Source: Deltaproteobacteria bacterium
Lineage (GTDB): Bacteria; Desulfobacterota; Binatia; HRBIN30
NCBI GenBank assembly: GCA_016200585.1
Contig: JACQEN010000085.1
Span: forward strand, 1 to 49,321
Length of the DNA: 49,321 nucleotides
Direction: 5' to 3'
Position 1 is the first letter of the stretch. Each line of letters begins with the position of its first letter. A program made the translations under genes and the position numbers. The notes beneath the pieces were generated by a model. That model saw only the letters and a program-made list of their open reading frames with translations, was not told where the DNA came from and did no database searches. Of this stretch, positions 41,382 through 49,321 are shown in pieces.

Positions 41382-43154
41382 CTACAGCGTGGTATCGCGC
41401 CCCAGAGCGCGCTCCGGCGTTCCCGGCGATACGACGTTTGCTGCCGCACGCAAGGCCAAGGTGATGATCGTCAGTGTCGGGTTGTAGCCCGACGAGGTGA
41501 CGAACACGCCGCCGTCCATGCAGTACAGATTGTCGACGTCGTAGAACTTGCCGTAGGCGTCGCAAACCGCGGCGCGGGAATCGTTGCCCATGCGCAGCGT
41601 CCCGAGCACGTGGCGTGAGGCCGGCGGCGAGTCGATCGGCGCCAAGAAACCGTATTGCGCTCCCGCGGCTTTCTGAATGTCGAGCATCTTCGGCCCGTAA
41701 AACGTCCGCGTTGCCTGTTCGAGAGCGCCGCGAGCGTAGGTGATGCGCGGCACCGGCTGGCCGAAGACGTCCTTGATCTGCGGATCGAGATCGATCTGGT
41801 TGGCCAGGTACGGTGCGTCCTCGGCCTGCTGAATCATCACCGCGATATGCGCCAGAAACGGGCTGCCGACCAACAGTTTCTTGAGGGTGATGGGGACACC
41901 CTGGAGCTTGGCGAATCCCACGGCTTGCAGGTTGTTGAGAGCCGCGGTGATCGCTTCCGAGTTGGTGCCGAATTCGACGATGCCGCCGAGCGGCATTGTC
42001 GGGTCGATCGCTTTGCCCCCCGGGAGCACGCCGCGAAAGTCGGACATCCCATGCGTCACCGATCGCCCGCGCTCGCCGTGCAGACGCTGCTTGTAGATGC
42101 CGACGGCGAGATTCTGCGAGTGGAACATCAGATTGCGACCGACCAGGCCGCTGCTGTTGCCGAGGCCTGCGCCACCGAGGTCGGACGCCAGGCACAGACG
42201 AGCGCTCTCGATGGCGCTGGCGGCGACGATGAACTGATCGGCGCTGGCGCGCTGAAGTTTGCCGTCGCCGTCGATGTACTCGACGCCGGCGACGTGCGTT
42301 CCGCTGCTGTGCAGCAAACGCGTCACGTGGCAATTGAAACGCAGCTGGCAATTGCCGCTCAACAACGCTTCGCGCAAGGTCGTTACCGCTGGCGAGCACT
42401 TCGAATTGTTCGGGCAGCCGTAGCCGCTGCAAAAGCCACAATCGATGCACGCCGGACGCCCGCGGTACGGTCGAGAGTTCACTGCCGAGGGGTAGGGAAA
42501 CGGCGTGCAGCCCTTGGCGCGGGCTCCGTCGCTGAGCACCTGCGCAACGTACATCGGTACGCCGGGCGGCATGAGATAGTCTGCATTGCGCGGCGAGGCG
42601 AAGGGATCGCTGTCGCGTTGGCCCTGGACGCCGGTGAGCCGCTCCGCCTCGCCGTAAAACGGTTCGAGCTCGTCGTAGCTCAGCGGCCAATCGGCAAAGT
42701 TGCTGTTGGCGTATGAAACGTTCTTGTCGTGCAGCTCGGAGCCGAGATGGAAATCGACCGCGTTGAAACGCGGGTACTTCATATCGGCGTGCACTGCCGC
42801 GCCGCCGACCGTCTTCGGCAGCGTGTTGACGTCTTCGTTGAACGTCGCGGTCGCCGAGGCACGTTCACGATACGAGCGCGGTTCGAGGAAATGGTCCTGA
42901 TCGATGAGCTCGCGAATGCTCAGCTTGATCTCATCGTTGCTAAACAACGGCACCGGCATGTTCGGTGCCGGATCGTCGAGGCCGACGAAGTAGTTGTTGC
43001 CGTGCTCCAAGACCAGCACCTTCTTGCCGCCGACCAGGGCCAGCGTCCGTGCCGCCATGCCGCCGCCGGCGCCGCTGCCGATGATGATCACGTCGAAGTG
43101 GCTGAGGCTGGTGTTTCCGAGTACCCCCGGAACGCGTGACGGCAATTGGGCCAT
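41382..43154 (-). CDS. GMC-family oxidoreductase
   Basis: 590 residues. FAD site HFDVIIIGSGAGGGMAARTLA at the start; GMC signature parts (TLPKTVGGAAVHADMKYPRF; GVFVTSSGYNPTLTIITLALRAA with conserved His/Asn region); catalytic HVLGTLRMG. A Cys-rich insert CIDCGFCSGYGCPNNSKC resembles a ferredoxin-type cluster, seen in other GMC dehydrogenases of this subtype. It acts with the next two genes; substrate unknown (alcohol, sugar or sterol). Six bases separate it from the subunit-3 gene. Confidence 0.9.
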   Translation of the reverse strand: MAQLPSRVPGVLGNTSLSHFDVIIIGSGAGGGMAARTLALVGGKKVLVLEHGNNYFVGLDDPAPNMPVPLFSNDEIKLSIRELIDQDHFLEPRSYRERASATATFNEDVNTLPKTVGGAAVHADMKYPRFNAVDFHLGSELHDKNVSYANSNFADWPLSYDELEPFYGEAERLTGVQGQRDSDPFASPRNADYLMPPGVPMYVAQVLSDGARAKGCTPFPYPSAVNSRPYRGRPACIDCGFCSGYGCPNNSKCSPAVTTLREALLSGNCQLRFNCHVTRLLHSSGTHVAGVEYIDGDGKLQRASADQFIVAASAIESARLCLASDLGGAGLGNSSGLVGRNLMFHSQNLAVGIYKQRLHGERGRSVTHGMSDFRGVLPGGKAIDPTMPLGGIVEFGTNSEAITAALNNLQAVGFAKLQGVPITLKKLLVGSPFLAHIAVMIQQAEDAPYLANQIDLDPQIKDVFGQPVPRITYARGALEQATRTFYGPKMLDIQKAAGAQYGFLAPIDSPPASRHVLGTLRMGNDSRAAVCDAYGKFYDVDNLYCMDGGVFVTSSGYNPTLTIITLALRAAANVVSPGTPERALGRDTTL

Positions 43155-43160
43155 GGCTGC

Positions 43161-44135
43161 TCAGGGGAAATGCATCGGATCGGCGAGACGCGCCACGAAG
43201 CGCAGGAAGCGATCCATGTCGCTATCGAAGGGAGTGAAGCTCTCGTCGGGATTCGCGGTTGAATTTGGCTTGTCGGTGCGTTCGCGGTACGACTGCGTCG
43301 ACGCGTCGAAAATCGAATAGCCGAGCGGCTGACTATCCCCATCATAACCGATCAGCTTCCAACCAGTCTGGTCGCGATTTCCGCCGTACTCCGGCGGACA
43401 GAACATTCCTTCGAGCACGTGCCGTGTCACCAGGTCGACGAACGAGCTGTCGGCTTTGGCAAGCACCATGTCCTGCTGCGCCGGCGTCGCTGCATCGAAG
43501 TCGATTGCGAACATCTGCTGACTCTTGGCCTGCAACCCGGCAAGCCCGGCGCGGTATTGGTCGCGAATTCCAACGACGGGATCGATGGTGCCGGAGTTGA
43601 AGTCGCTTCCGGCAACGGCGGCGCTGCCGAGCAACTGCACTCTCCAGCTCATCAGCTGCAAGCGCGTCAGCGGAATGAAATGCTCAAACGAATCGGTCGG
43701 AAAGTGGTCGGACGGTGTTCCCGTCGCGGCATCGGGAAACGGGTTGCGATCGCTGAAAGGTCCACCGGCAAACACCTGACCCACCGGATCTTGAGAATCG
43801 GGCACGATGCTGAGGAGCCGATTGATGTATTCATCGGCGCCGCATTCGAGCGCCCCCGGCAGATCATCGGTCGGCACGATGCGCCCCGTCAGGGCGCGTA
43901 AAACCCGCCGTTCTTCCGAGTCGAGAAAATTGGTGGGAGACGGAGTTGCACCGCCCTCATGGTCGTTGCCGCAAGCGGTCAACCCGCCGGGCAGCAAAAC
44001 CAACGTGCCGCCGATCAGGCCGTAGCGCAGGACCTGACGGCGGGTGAAGGTGTGGCGTTGTGATGATTCGGGCGTGCCGATTTCCGCGAGTGGCGTTACG
44101 TCGCCACTCGCGGGAGGATCGGGAAACAAGCGCAT
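43161..44135 (-). CDS. Gluconate-2-dehydrogenase subunit-3-like Tat lipoprotein
   Basis: 324 residues. Tat signal RHTFTRRQVLRYGLIGGTLVLLPGGLTAC with twin Arg and a lipobox LTAC. After it, EERRVLRALTGRIVPTDDLPGA and a C-terminal EGMFCPPEYGGNRDQTGWKLIGYDGD are the subunit-3 family signature. It usually escorts a GMC subunit through Tat and keeps it at the membrane. Immediately follows the small gene at 44137 (one base). Confidence 0.9.
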   Translation of the reverse strand: MRLFPDPPASGDVTPLAEIGTPESSQRHTFTRRQVLRYGLIGGTLVLLPGGLTACGNDHEGGATPSPTNFLDSEERRVLRALTGRIVPTDDLPGALECGADEYINRLLSIVPDSQDPVGQVFAGGPFSDRNPFPDAATGTPSDHFPTDSFEHFIPLTRLQLMSWRVQLLGSAAVAGSDFNSGTIDPVVGIRDQYRAGLAGLQAKSQQMFAIDFDAATPAQQDMVLAKADSSFVDLVTRHVLEGMFCPPEYGGNRDQTGWKLIGYDGDSQPLGYSIFDASTQSYRERTDKPNSTANPDESFTPFDSDMDRFLRFVARLADPMHFP

Positions 44136-44136
44136 C

Positions 44137-44592
44137 TCAGCCCTTCTTGCGCGGTCGGAGATCGAGATCTTGTGGCGGCTGATCGGGCAGCTTCCAGACG
44201 ATGTACGGCTTGTCCTTCAATTCGTGGTAGGCGTTGCCGGCCTCGACTGCTTTCTGGAAGGCGTCCTCGAAGGCGTTGAAGTCCTTCTTGTTGATGGCGT
44301 CTTGCAGAGGCTTCCAGTTCTCTTCGAGGAACTGATTCAACGCTTCCTCGTGCTTGGGGCGGGTGAAGGCACCGAGCTCCATCAATCCCTTGATCTCTTT
44401 CGCTTCGAACGTCGCCAAAGGCCAGTTCTCAGCCTTGGCGGCGTAGAAGAGCTTCCAGGTGCGGTTGCCGACTTCCGGCATCAAGCGCCCGAGACCCGGC
44501 TGGATGGTTGCGACGTCTTCCACCGACATTTCGCGGTGACCGCTCCACACAGTCAGCGCCTTGAGTTTCTCCAAGAGCTTTTCGTCATCCAT
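44137..44592 (-). CDS. Small helical protein of the GMC operon, unknown function
   Basis: 151 residues from the ATG at 44592 (GGGGAG about 10 bases upstream). Mostly helical: SVEDVATIQPGLGRLMPEVGNRTWKLFYAAKAENW, LNQFLEENWKPLQDAINKKD, then DKPYIVWKLPDQPPQDLDL. No Cys, haem site, signal peptide or membrane helix. It resembles a haem-less four-helix bundle of the cytochrome c' kind (inference). First gene of the GMC operon, so probably needed for the same enzyme. Confidence 0.78.
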   Translation of the reverse strand: MDDEKLLEKLKALTVWSGHREMSVEDVATIQPGLGRLMPEVGNRTWKLFYAAKAENWPLATFEAKEIKGLMELGAFTRPKHEEALNQFLEENWKPLQDAINKKDFNAFEDAFQKAVEAGNAYHELKDKPYIVWKLPDQPPQDLDLRPRKKG

Positions 44593-44739
44593 TGTATTGA
44601 GCTCCCCGAACAAATGTTTGGCGGCCGTCCTAGCACGCGTGCCGAACGCCTGTCCAGCAACAAGCGGGCACCACGACGCAGCGGCGATAAATGATGAGTG
44701 TATTGTCGGATCGCCGCGCGCCGTGTTACGTGCAGCGTC

Positions 44740-46995
44740 ATGTGGGAGCGCAGCGGTCGTGTGCCGGAGCGGGCGGTGGTCTGGGTTCGCTCCGTTCTTG
44801 GGTTGGCGGCGGTGTTGTCTCTTCTCCTGCCGGCGACGGGTTCGGCGAAATCCAAACGCTCCGCCGCGGCGGTAAAGGCGCCTGACCCTCAGGGGTTCAC
44901 GATTCAAGTCAGCGAGCACGAGGGCGCATCGGGTGCGGGCTGGCCATTCACCGCCGGTGTGCCGCTACCGATGGGATGGATCGCCGACATCAACGATCTC
45001 GAAGTGCGCAACGACAAGCGCTCGCTACCGATGCAGGCGCGTGCGCTCAGTCGATGGCCGGATGGCAGTCTGCGCTGGGTGCTTCTCGACTGGCAGAGCG
45101 AGCTGCACCCACACGGTGCGCACGTCTTCGAAGTGCGTCGTGGCGTGTCGACGGCGCCGCCGACGCCGATGAAGGTGGAGGATCTACCCGATCGCGTCGA
45201 TATCGACACCGGGGCGATCGAGCTATCGATTCCGAAAAACAAAGCGGCCTTGATCGTCGATGTGCGGCGCCGCGGGCGAGCGTTGCTCAACGGCCCGATC
45301 ACCAACTTCTTCGTGATTGACGGCAAGCGGTTGACGCCGCAAGCGCCGACGCGGGTTCGAGTCATCGACAGCGGGCCGCTGCGGGCGCGCGTCGAAATGC
45401 GCGGCCAGATCGGCAACGGCTTCGTCTACGTCGTGCGCATCGATGCCTACGCCAACCAGCCGTTCGTGCGTATTCTGCATACGTTCGAGAATCATGCGAG
45501 CGCGCCCTACACAGCGGTGCAGCAAGTCAGTGTCGATGTACCGCTCGAACTGTCGGCAAAGGCCACCTACAGCGTCGGTCGCGATGCGGCAGCGCCGCTC
45601 TCCGACGTCATGCCCGAAGCACCGCTCGACCTCTACCAAGAAGACAACGAAGTGTTCTATCAAGGCGCGGCACGCGATTCCGGTCATCTGGCAGGCTGGT
45701 TCGACCTGCACGACACGACGCGCGGTGTGGCTCTGGTGGCGAGATATTTCTGGCAGGAGTATCCGCAAAGCGTACGCCTGCGCCGCAGCGGTTTGACCTA
45801 CAATCTGTGGGCGCCGCAGGCGAAGATTCCCGCCAAGGTAGGCATGGGGGCGGCCAAGACGCACGAAATGTTGCTCTATTTCCACGCCGAAACTGCCCCG
45901 ACGCCGTCCTTGCTCGAAGGGCTGCGCGCCCCGACGATCGGACACGCCGAGGCGCAATGGATCGTACGCTCCGGAGCGCTGCGCAACGGCATCGCGCCGT
46001 CCGAGGCGACGAAGACATTCTTGTCGGAGCTCGGGGCCGGATATGATCGCTATCGCCAACACGCCGATCGCGAGTCGTGGGACGATCTGGGACAGGTACG
46101 CTGTCCGAAAGATGGCGCACCCAATCCCAACGAGCGTCGCCGGCAAGGCTTCTACGGGATGCTCAACTGGGGCGATTGGAATTATCCCGGATACCACGAC
46201 GACACCAAAGGCTGCGACGCGTGGGGTAACCTCGAGTACGATTTGACGCAGACGCTGGCGCTGGCCTACGCGGCGACGGGTGAAGCGCGCTACCTCGACG
46301 CCATGACTGCATCGGCGCGTCACTTCGGCGATGTCGATCACATCTATTTTCAACGTCAACGTCCGAACTGGGTGGGGATGAACCATCCCAAGAATCCGTT
46401 GCACTTCTCCTTCGAGCTCGGCGGGGTCGACCTCGGTCACACCTGGAATGAGGGACTGTTGTCGTACTACGCAATGACCGGCGACGAGCGTGCCTTCGAT
46501 GCGGCGCGTGGGATCGCCGACTATCTGGTGGAACGCGAACATCGCCCCCTGCTCAAAGGCAACCCGCGCCAGTTTGGTTGGCCGCAGATCGCACTGGTGG
46601 CGATGTATGAGATGACCGGCGACGAGCACTATCGGGCCGCGGCTCGCGGCTATGCACAACGGGGCATGAAGGTGCACAAACCGGAGCGCGGCAAGGACTG
46701 GAAACTCGGCGTGCTGGCCGAAGCACTGGCCTACACACACAGTGTGACCAACGACCGCGCGATCGCTGACTGGCTGACCCGTTACTCGGAGTCGGTCAGC
46801 GCCTATCCCGGAGAGAACGATCCGCGCTTCCTGCCGGCCCTGGCGTATGTCGGCCGCGCCACCGGCAAGACGCGAATCCGTGACGTTGCTACCTCGGCCG
46901 TACCCAATCTCAAGTTCGGCACTTGGGGCAAGCCTTGGACGATTGCCGGCCGCGTCGGCTTCGCCATTCTCAGCGAAGCAGCAAAGGGGAAGTAG
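44740..46995 (+). CDS. YetA/PcRGLX-like secreted polysaccharide enzyme
   Basis: About 751 residues. Signal peptide (SVLGLAAVLSLLLPATGSA). The N-terminal RIFT-barrel pattern is FTAGVPLPMGWIADINDLEVR, then LPMQARALSRWPDGSLRWVLLDWQ, as in the exo-rhamnogalacturonan lyase (PL26)/YetA family. It is followed by a beta-sandwich and a C-terminal alpha/alpha barrel (FYGMLNWGDWNYPGYHDDTKGCDAWGN; HFSFELGGVDLGHTWNEGLLSYYAMTG). A GTG at 44776 with GGAG six bases before it is an equally good start; the ATG at 44740 is used. Substrate not determined. Divergent from the GMC operon. Confidence 0.82.
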   Translation: MWERSGRVPERAVVWVRSVLGLAAVLSLLLPATGSAKSKRSAAAVKAPDPQGFTIQVSEHEGASGAGWPFTAGVPLPMGWIADINDLEVRNDKRSLPMQARALSRWPDGSLRWVLLDWQSELHPHGAHVFEVRRGVSTAPPTPMKVEDLPDRVDIDTGAIELSIPKNKAALIVDVRRRGRALLNGPITNFFVIDGKRLTPQAPTRVRVIDSGPLRARVEMRGQIGNGFVYVVRIDAYANQPFVRILHTFENHASAPYTAVQQVSVDVPLELSAKATYSVGRDAAAPLSDVMPEAPLDLYQEDNEVFYQGAARDSGHLAGWFDLHDTTRGVALVARYFWQEYPQSVRLRRSGLTYNLWAPQAKIPAKVGMGAAKTHEMLLYFHAETAPTPSLLEGLRAPTIGHAEAQWIVRSGALRNGIAPSEATKTFLSELGAGYDRYRQHADRESWDDLGQVRCPKDGAPNPNERRRQGFYGMLNWGDWNYPGYHDDTKGCDAWGNLEYDLTQTLALAYAATGEARYLDAMTASARHFGDVDHIYFQRQRPNWVGMNHPKNPLHFSFELGGVDLGHTWNEGLLSYYAMTGDERAFDAARGIADYLVEREHRPLLKGNPRQFGWPQIALVAMYEMTGDEHYRAAARGYAQRGMKVHKPERGKDWKLGVLAEALAYTHSVTNDRAIADWLTRYSESVSAYPGENDPRFLPALAYVGRATGKTRIRDVATSAVPNLKFGTWGKPWTIAGRVGFAILSEAAKGK

Positions 46996-47037
46996 TCGCC
47001 GCGACCGCCCCCGGGCCAGGGAGCAGCGATGTGTCGC

Positions 47038-49321
47038 TCAGTCGTTCTTGTCGACGACGTCGATCACCAACTCCGTGCGGTTGTTGCTCGGAGTGCCATC
47101 AGGATTGCTCGGTCCCTGAGCGCTTAGCGATACGGTGCAGCGCTGGCTGCCGCGGTGATTGGGCGTCGAGATCCGGGATCCGTCGATGAAGGCAGGGACC
47201 GCACAGGTCCGCCGTCCTCCTCCCGTCACAACCGCGGTGTTGGTCTGTGTTCTTGTCTCACAGACCGGTGTGCCCAGTGTCAGCCCGCTGCAGTTTGCGG
47301 CAGCGGTCAGCGCAATGGCATCGCCCGGGAGCTCAGCGGGCACGTAGTCGGCATTGCCGATCTTTGCGTGCAGGGTCTTGTTGATGAAAGTTCGACCGGT
47401 CTTGAGGGTGAGCGTCACCGGCGCGGCGCTCGCCAGCGTCGTTTCGTGCGGCGGTGGCGCGATCTGCTCGGGGTCGTTCTTGTCTACGACGTTCAGTTCA
47501 ACCACCGCTGTGTTGTTCGAAGGGATCGGGTCGTTGCTGCCACCCGCCACTGCAGCGCTCGCCGTCAGGCGCAGCGTGCAGCGCTGTGGCGCCTTGAAAT
47601 TCAGACTCGTGAAATCGGCGCTGCGGATCGTCAGCGGTAGCTTCGCGCGTACAGTCTTGCCTGCCGGTACCAGGATACTGCTCTGGGCCCCCGGTGTCTT
47701 GGCATCGCAGTCGATTGCACCCGCTAGCCCGGCAGGACAGTCGCTGGCGTCGACCGCCAGGCCGATGGTGCGGTCCAGTGCATCGAGGTTGCGGATGCCG
47801 ATGGAAAGTGTCTTCTGCCGGAGCGTCTGACCGCTGACGATGGTGAGAGATTGCGGGCGGACCAGCAACACCATCGCATCCACACTCGGGCAAGAGACGG
47901 GCTGACAGGCACCGACCTGACAGGTGTCGGAAGGACAGCCGTCGCCGTCGTTGCAGGCGGTGCCATCGGGCTTATGGGGGTTGGAGCAGCCTGCCATCGG
48001 ATTGCAGGTGCCGACGTCGTAACACTGGTCGAACGCAGTACACACCAGCGGTGGACCTGCCTGGCACCCGCCTGCCTGGCAAGTGTCCCCGATGCTGCAT
48101 GCATTGCCGTCCTCGCAGGCCGTGCCATCAGCGGCGTTCGTGCCGGTGCATGTCCCGCTGCTGCAGACGTCGCTAATGCTACACCCATTGCCGTCGTTGC
48201 ACGTCGTACCATCGGCTGCGGGTGCACAACTCGAAGGCTGACCAGAACACTGGAAGCACGATTCGATCTGGCAGCTGCTGCTGCAACCATCGCCACCGTT
48301 GGTGTTGCCGTCGTCGCAGGCTTCTACGGTTGGATCGGACACGCCGTCGCCGCAGACGTTTAGCGCACAGTCGTTCTTGCAGGTATCTGCATCGATGGCG
48401 TTGCCGTCGTCGCACTGCTCACTTCCCTCGACATACCCGTCACGGCATCCCTCTAGCCCGCATGCGATGTTGCAGCCGTCCCCGTTTACCAGGTTGCCGT
48501 CGTCGCACTGCTCGCCGGCATCGAGGTTGCCGTTGCCGCAGGTTGCTGCCGTGGTGATGCGCCACAATTCGCTGGCGTACGCATCGTTGGTCGCAACGAA
48601 GATCAAGTCGGAACCGAGCTGAGTGAAGTTTCCCGGGTACGACGAGGCGGGACCGGGAAGCACATCGGCGAACATCACGGTACCAGACGCCGTACCATCG
48701 CTCTTCCATAGCTCGCAGCCGCTCTGGTCGTCGCAGGCGCTGAAGAACAGCGCGCCGCCGACGTTGCTCAAGTAGCGAGGATTGGACGATCGGCTCCCGG
48801 GGTTGATGTCCTTCACGATCACGGTGCCGGCGGAAGTTCCGTCACTCTTCCACAGCTCGCAATTGGCCGGGTTGCCAAACGGATCCGCGGTGTCGCAGGC
48901 CTTGAAGAAGAGCGTGCCGTTGACGTTGGTCAGCTCGCGCAGCCAATAGGAATACGCGCCGGGGAAGATATTCTTGACCAGCACCGTACCGGCCGCAGTA
49001 CCATCGCTCTTCCATAGCTCACAATCGGCTGGGTCGTTGAACAGATCGCGCGTGTCACAGGCGGTGAAGAACAGCGTGCCGTTGACGTTGGTGAGATTGG
49101 TGGGATCGGAACCATTGCTTCCGACACCGATGTCCCTGACCAGCACAGTGCCGCTGGCGGTGCCGTCGCTTTTCCACAGCTCGGTCCCGTTCATTCCATC
49201 GCTTGCGGTGAAGAACAGCGTGCCGGCGACGTTGATCAGGTTGGAGGGATCGGACGATCCCGATCCGGGGTTGATGTCCTTGAGCAACACGGTACCCGTG
49301 CCGGTGCCGTCGCTCTTCCAG
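47038..49321 (-). CDS. Surface-type repeat protein, 5' end outside window
   Basis: Open from the edge (WKSDGTGTGTV in frame at 49320) to a stop at 47038; at least 760 residues. N-terminal visible part: five ELWKSDGT-x2-GT-x5-DI-x-PG units. Then DUF4215-type Cys-rich repeats (CGNGNLDAGEQCDDGN and two more), several short Cys modules (DGT-x-C-x-DG-x-x-C), and two ~130-residue C-terminal beta domains, each ending in VVDKND. Such mosaics belong to secreted or surface proteins of delta-type bacteria. The true start and anchor are not visible. Confidence 0.85.
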   Translation of the reverse strand, partial: WKSDGTGTGTVLLKDINPGSGSSDPSNLINVAGTLFFTASDGMNGTELWKSDGTASGTVLVRDIGVGSNGSDPTNLTNVNGTLFFTACDTRDLFNDPADCELWKSDGTAAGTVLVKNIFPGAYSYWLRELTNVNGTLFFKACDTADPFGNPANCELWKSDGTSAGTVIVKDINPGSRSSNPRYLSNVGGALFFSACDDQSGCELWKSDGTASGTVMFADVLPGPASSYPGNFTQLGSDLIFVATNDAYASELWRITTAATCGNGNLDAGEQCDDGNLVNGDGCNIACGLEGCRDGYVEGSEQCDDGNAIDADTCKNDCALNVCGDGVSDPTVEACDDGNTNGGDGCSSSCQIESCFQCSGQPSSCAPAADGTTCNDGNGCSISDVCSSGTCTGTNAADGTACEDGNACSIGDTCQAGGCQAGPPLVCTAFDQCYDVGTCNPMAGCSNPHKPDGTACNDGDGCPSDTCQVGACQPVSCPSVDAMVLLVRPQSLTIVSGQTLRQKTLSIGIRNLDALDRTIGLAVDASDCPAGLAGAIDCDAKTPGAQSSILVPAGKTVRAKLPLTIRSADFTSLNFKAPQRCTLRLTASAAVAGGSNDPIPSNNTAVVELNVVDKNDPEQIAPPPHETTLASAAPVTLTLKTGRTFINKTLHAKIGNADYVPAELPGDAIALTAAANCSGLTLGTPVCETRTQTNTAVVTGGGRRTCAVPAFIDGSRISTPNHRGSQRCTVSLSAQGPSNPDGTPSNNRTELVIDVVDKND
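48571..49321 (-). repeat. Five tandem ELWKSDGT units
   Basis: Units of about 46-55 residues with ELWKSDGTxxGT, V-x-[DN]-I-x-PG, NVNGTLFF. The longer copies hold an inserted Cys-pair loop (ACDTRDLF, ACDTADPF). DNA identity between copies is still high, so they could be hard to assemble. Confidence 0.8.

Noticed and set aside
41161-42690. 509-codon minus-strand frame overlapping GMC and GDPD
   Set aside because: Shifted-frame shadow; Arg-rich translation.
45223-46740. 505-codon minus-strand frame opposite the YetA-like gene
   Set aside because: Antisense shadow; no domain, no signal.
48571-49321. CRISPR-like regular repeats
   Set aside because: The periodicity comes from in-frame protein repeats (ELWKSDGT), not short identical repeats with unique spacers.

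Overview
The window looks like chromosomal DNA of a GC-rich, Gram-negative, uncultured-type bacterium. Outer-membrane biogenesis is present (lpxA, several lipoproteins, an LpoB/YcfL set). System I cytochrome c maturation, secreted c-type cytochromes, and a surface protein with ELWKSDGT and Cys-rich (DUF4215-like) repeats are also present. This mix is common in deltaproteobacterial lineages in the broad sense (Myxococcota, Desulfobacterota, Candidatus Binatota); the exact phylum is inference. No prophage, insertion sequence or CRISPR array was seen.

Layout. 1-8.2 kb: methyltransferase (partial), short-chain dehydrogenase, stand-alone NFACT-R domain protein, family 2 glycosyltransferase, a 1221-residue AAA/TPR protein and a damaged GH1 glucosidase. 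8.2-15.8 kb: an accessory islet of small secreted, Cys/His/Met-rich or membrane proteins, two c-type cytochromes, two methyltransferases, and a TetR regulator overlapping an acyltransferase-3/DUF2147 fusion. 15.9-17.7 kb: arsR-acr3-arsC operon with a broken acr3. 17.8-19.7 kb: a membrane-anchored protein, tRNA-Arg(ACG) and pgsA. 20.0-24.8 kb: a five-gene envelope cluster (52-residue-repeat membrane protein, CsgG/LpoB-like protein, COG3014-type lipoprotein, YcfL, LpoB). 24.8-27.2 kb: lytic transglycosylase and nadB. 27.2-32.4 kb, minus strand: DUF177-rpmF-fabD-fabG-acpP-glyA, then a tandem AhpD-like gene interrupted by one in-frame UGA. 32.5-35.9 kb: ccmABCD, yacG, lpxA. 36-40.5 kb: NlpC/P60 hydrolase, ccmE-ccmF-ccmH and a CcmI-like zinc-ribbon protein. 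40.5-49.3 kb: GDPD, a three-gene GMC dehydrogenase operon, a YetA/PcRGLX-like polysaccharide enzyme and the 3' part of a large surface-repeat protein.

Most notable result. At 27214-28332 (minus) an AhpD/carboxymuconolactone-decarboxylase-like protein has UGA exactly where the second Cys of the catalytic CxxCxxxH motif belongs (C-F-Y-U-T-T-A-H). The frame stays open for 124 more codons that look like a normal AhpD-like C-terminus. A 7-bp hairpin follows the UGA at the position expected of a bacterial SECIS. This is a strong selenoprotein candidate that ordinary gene callers would split in two.

Other points of interest. The Ccm system combines a Cys-type CcmE (CxxxY instead of HxxxY) with a Cys-rich CcmH. 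Both acr3 and the GH1 gene lack a short conserved block and change frame at the gap. The TetR operator sits inside its own promoter, with a nearly leaderless start. A 13-bp hairpin lies upstream of a secreted cytochrome gene. At least two convergent gene ends are bridged by long imperfect inverted repeats built from short iterated words.
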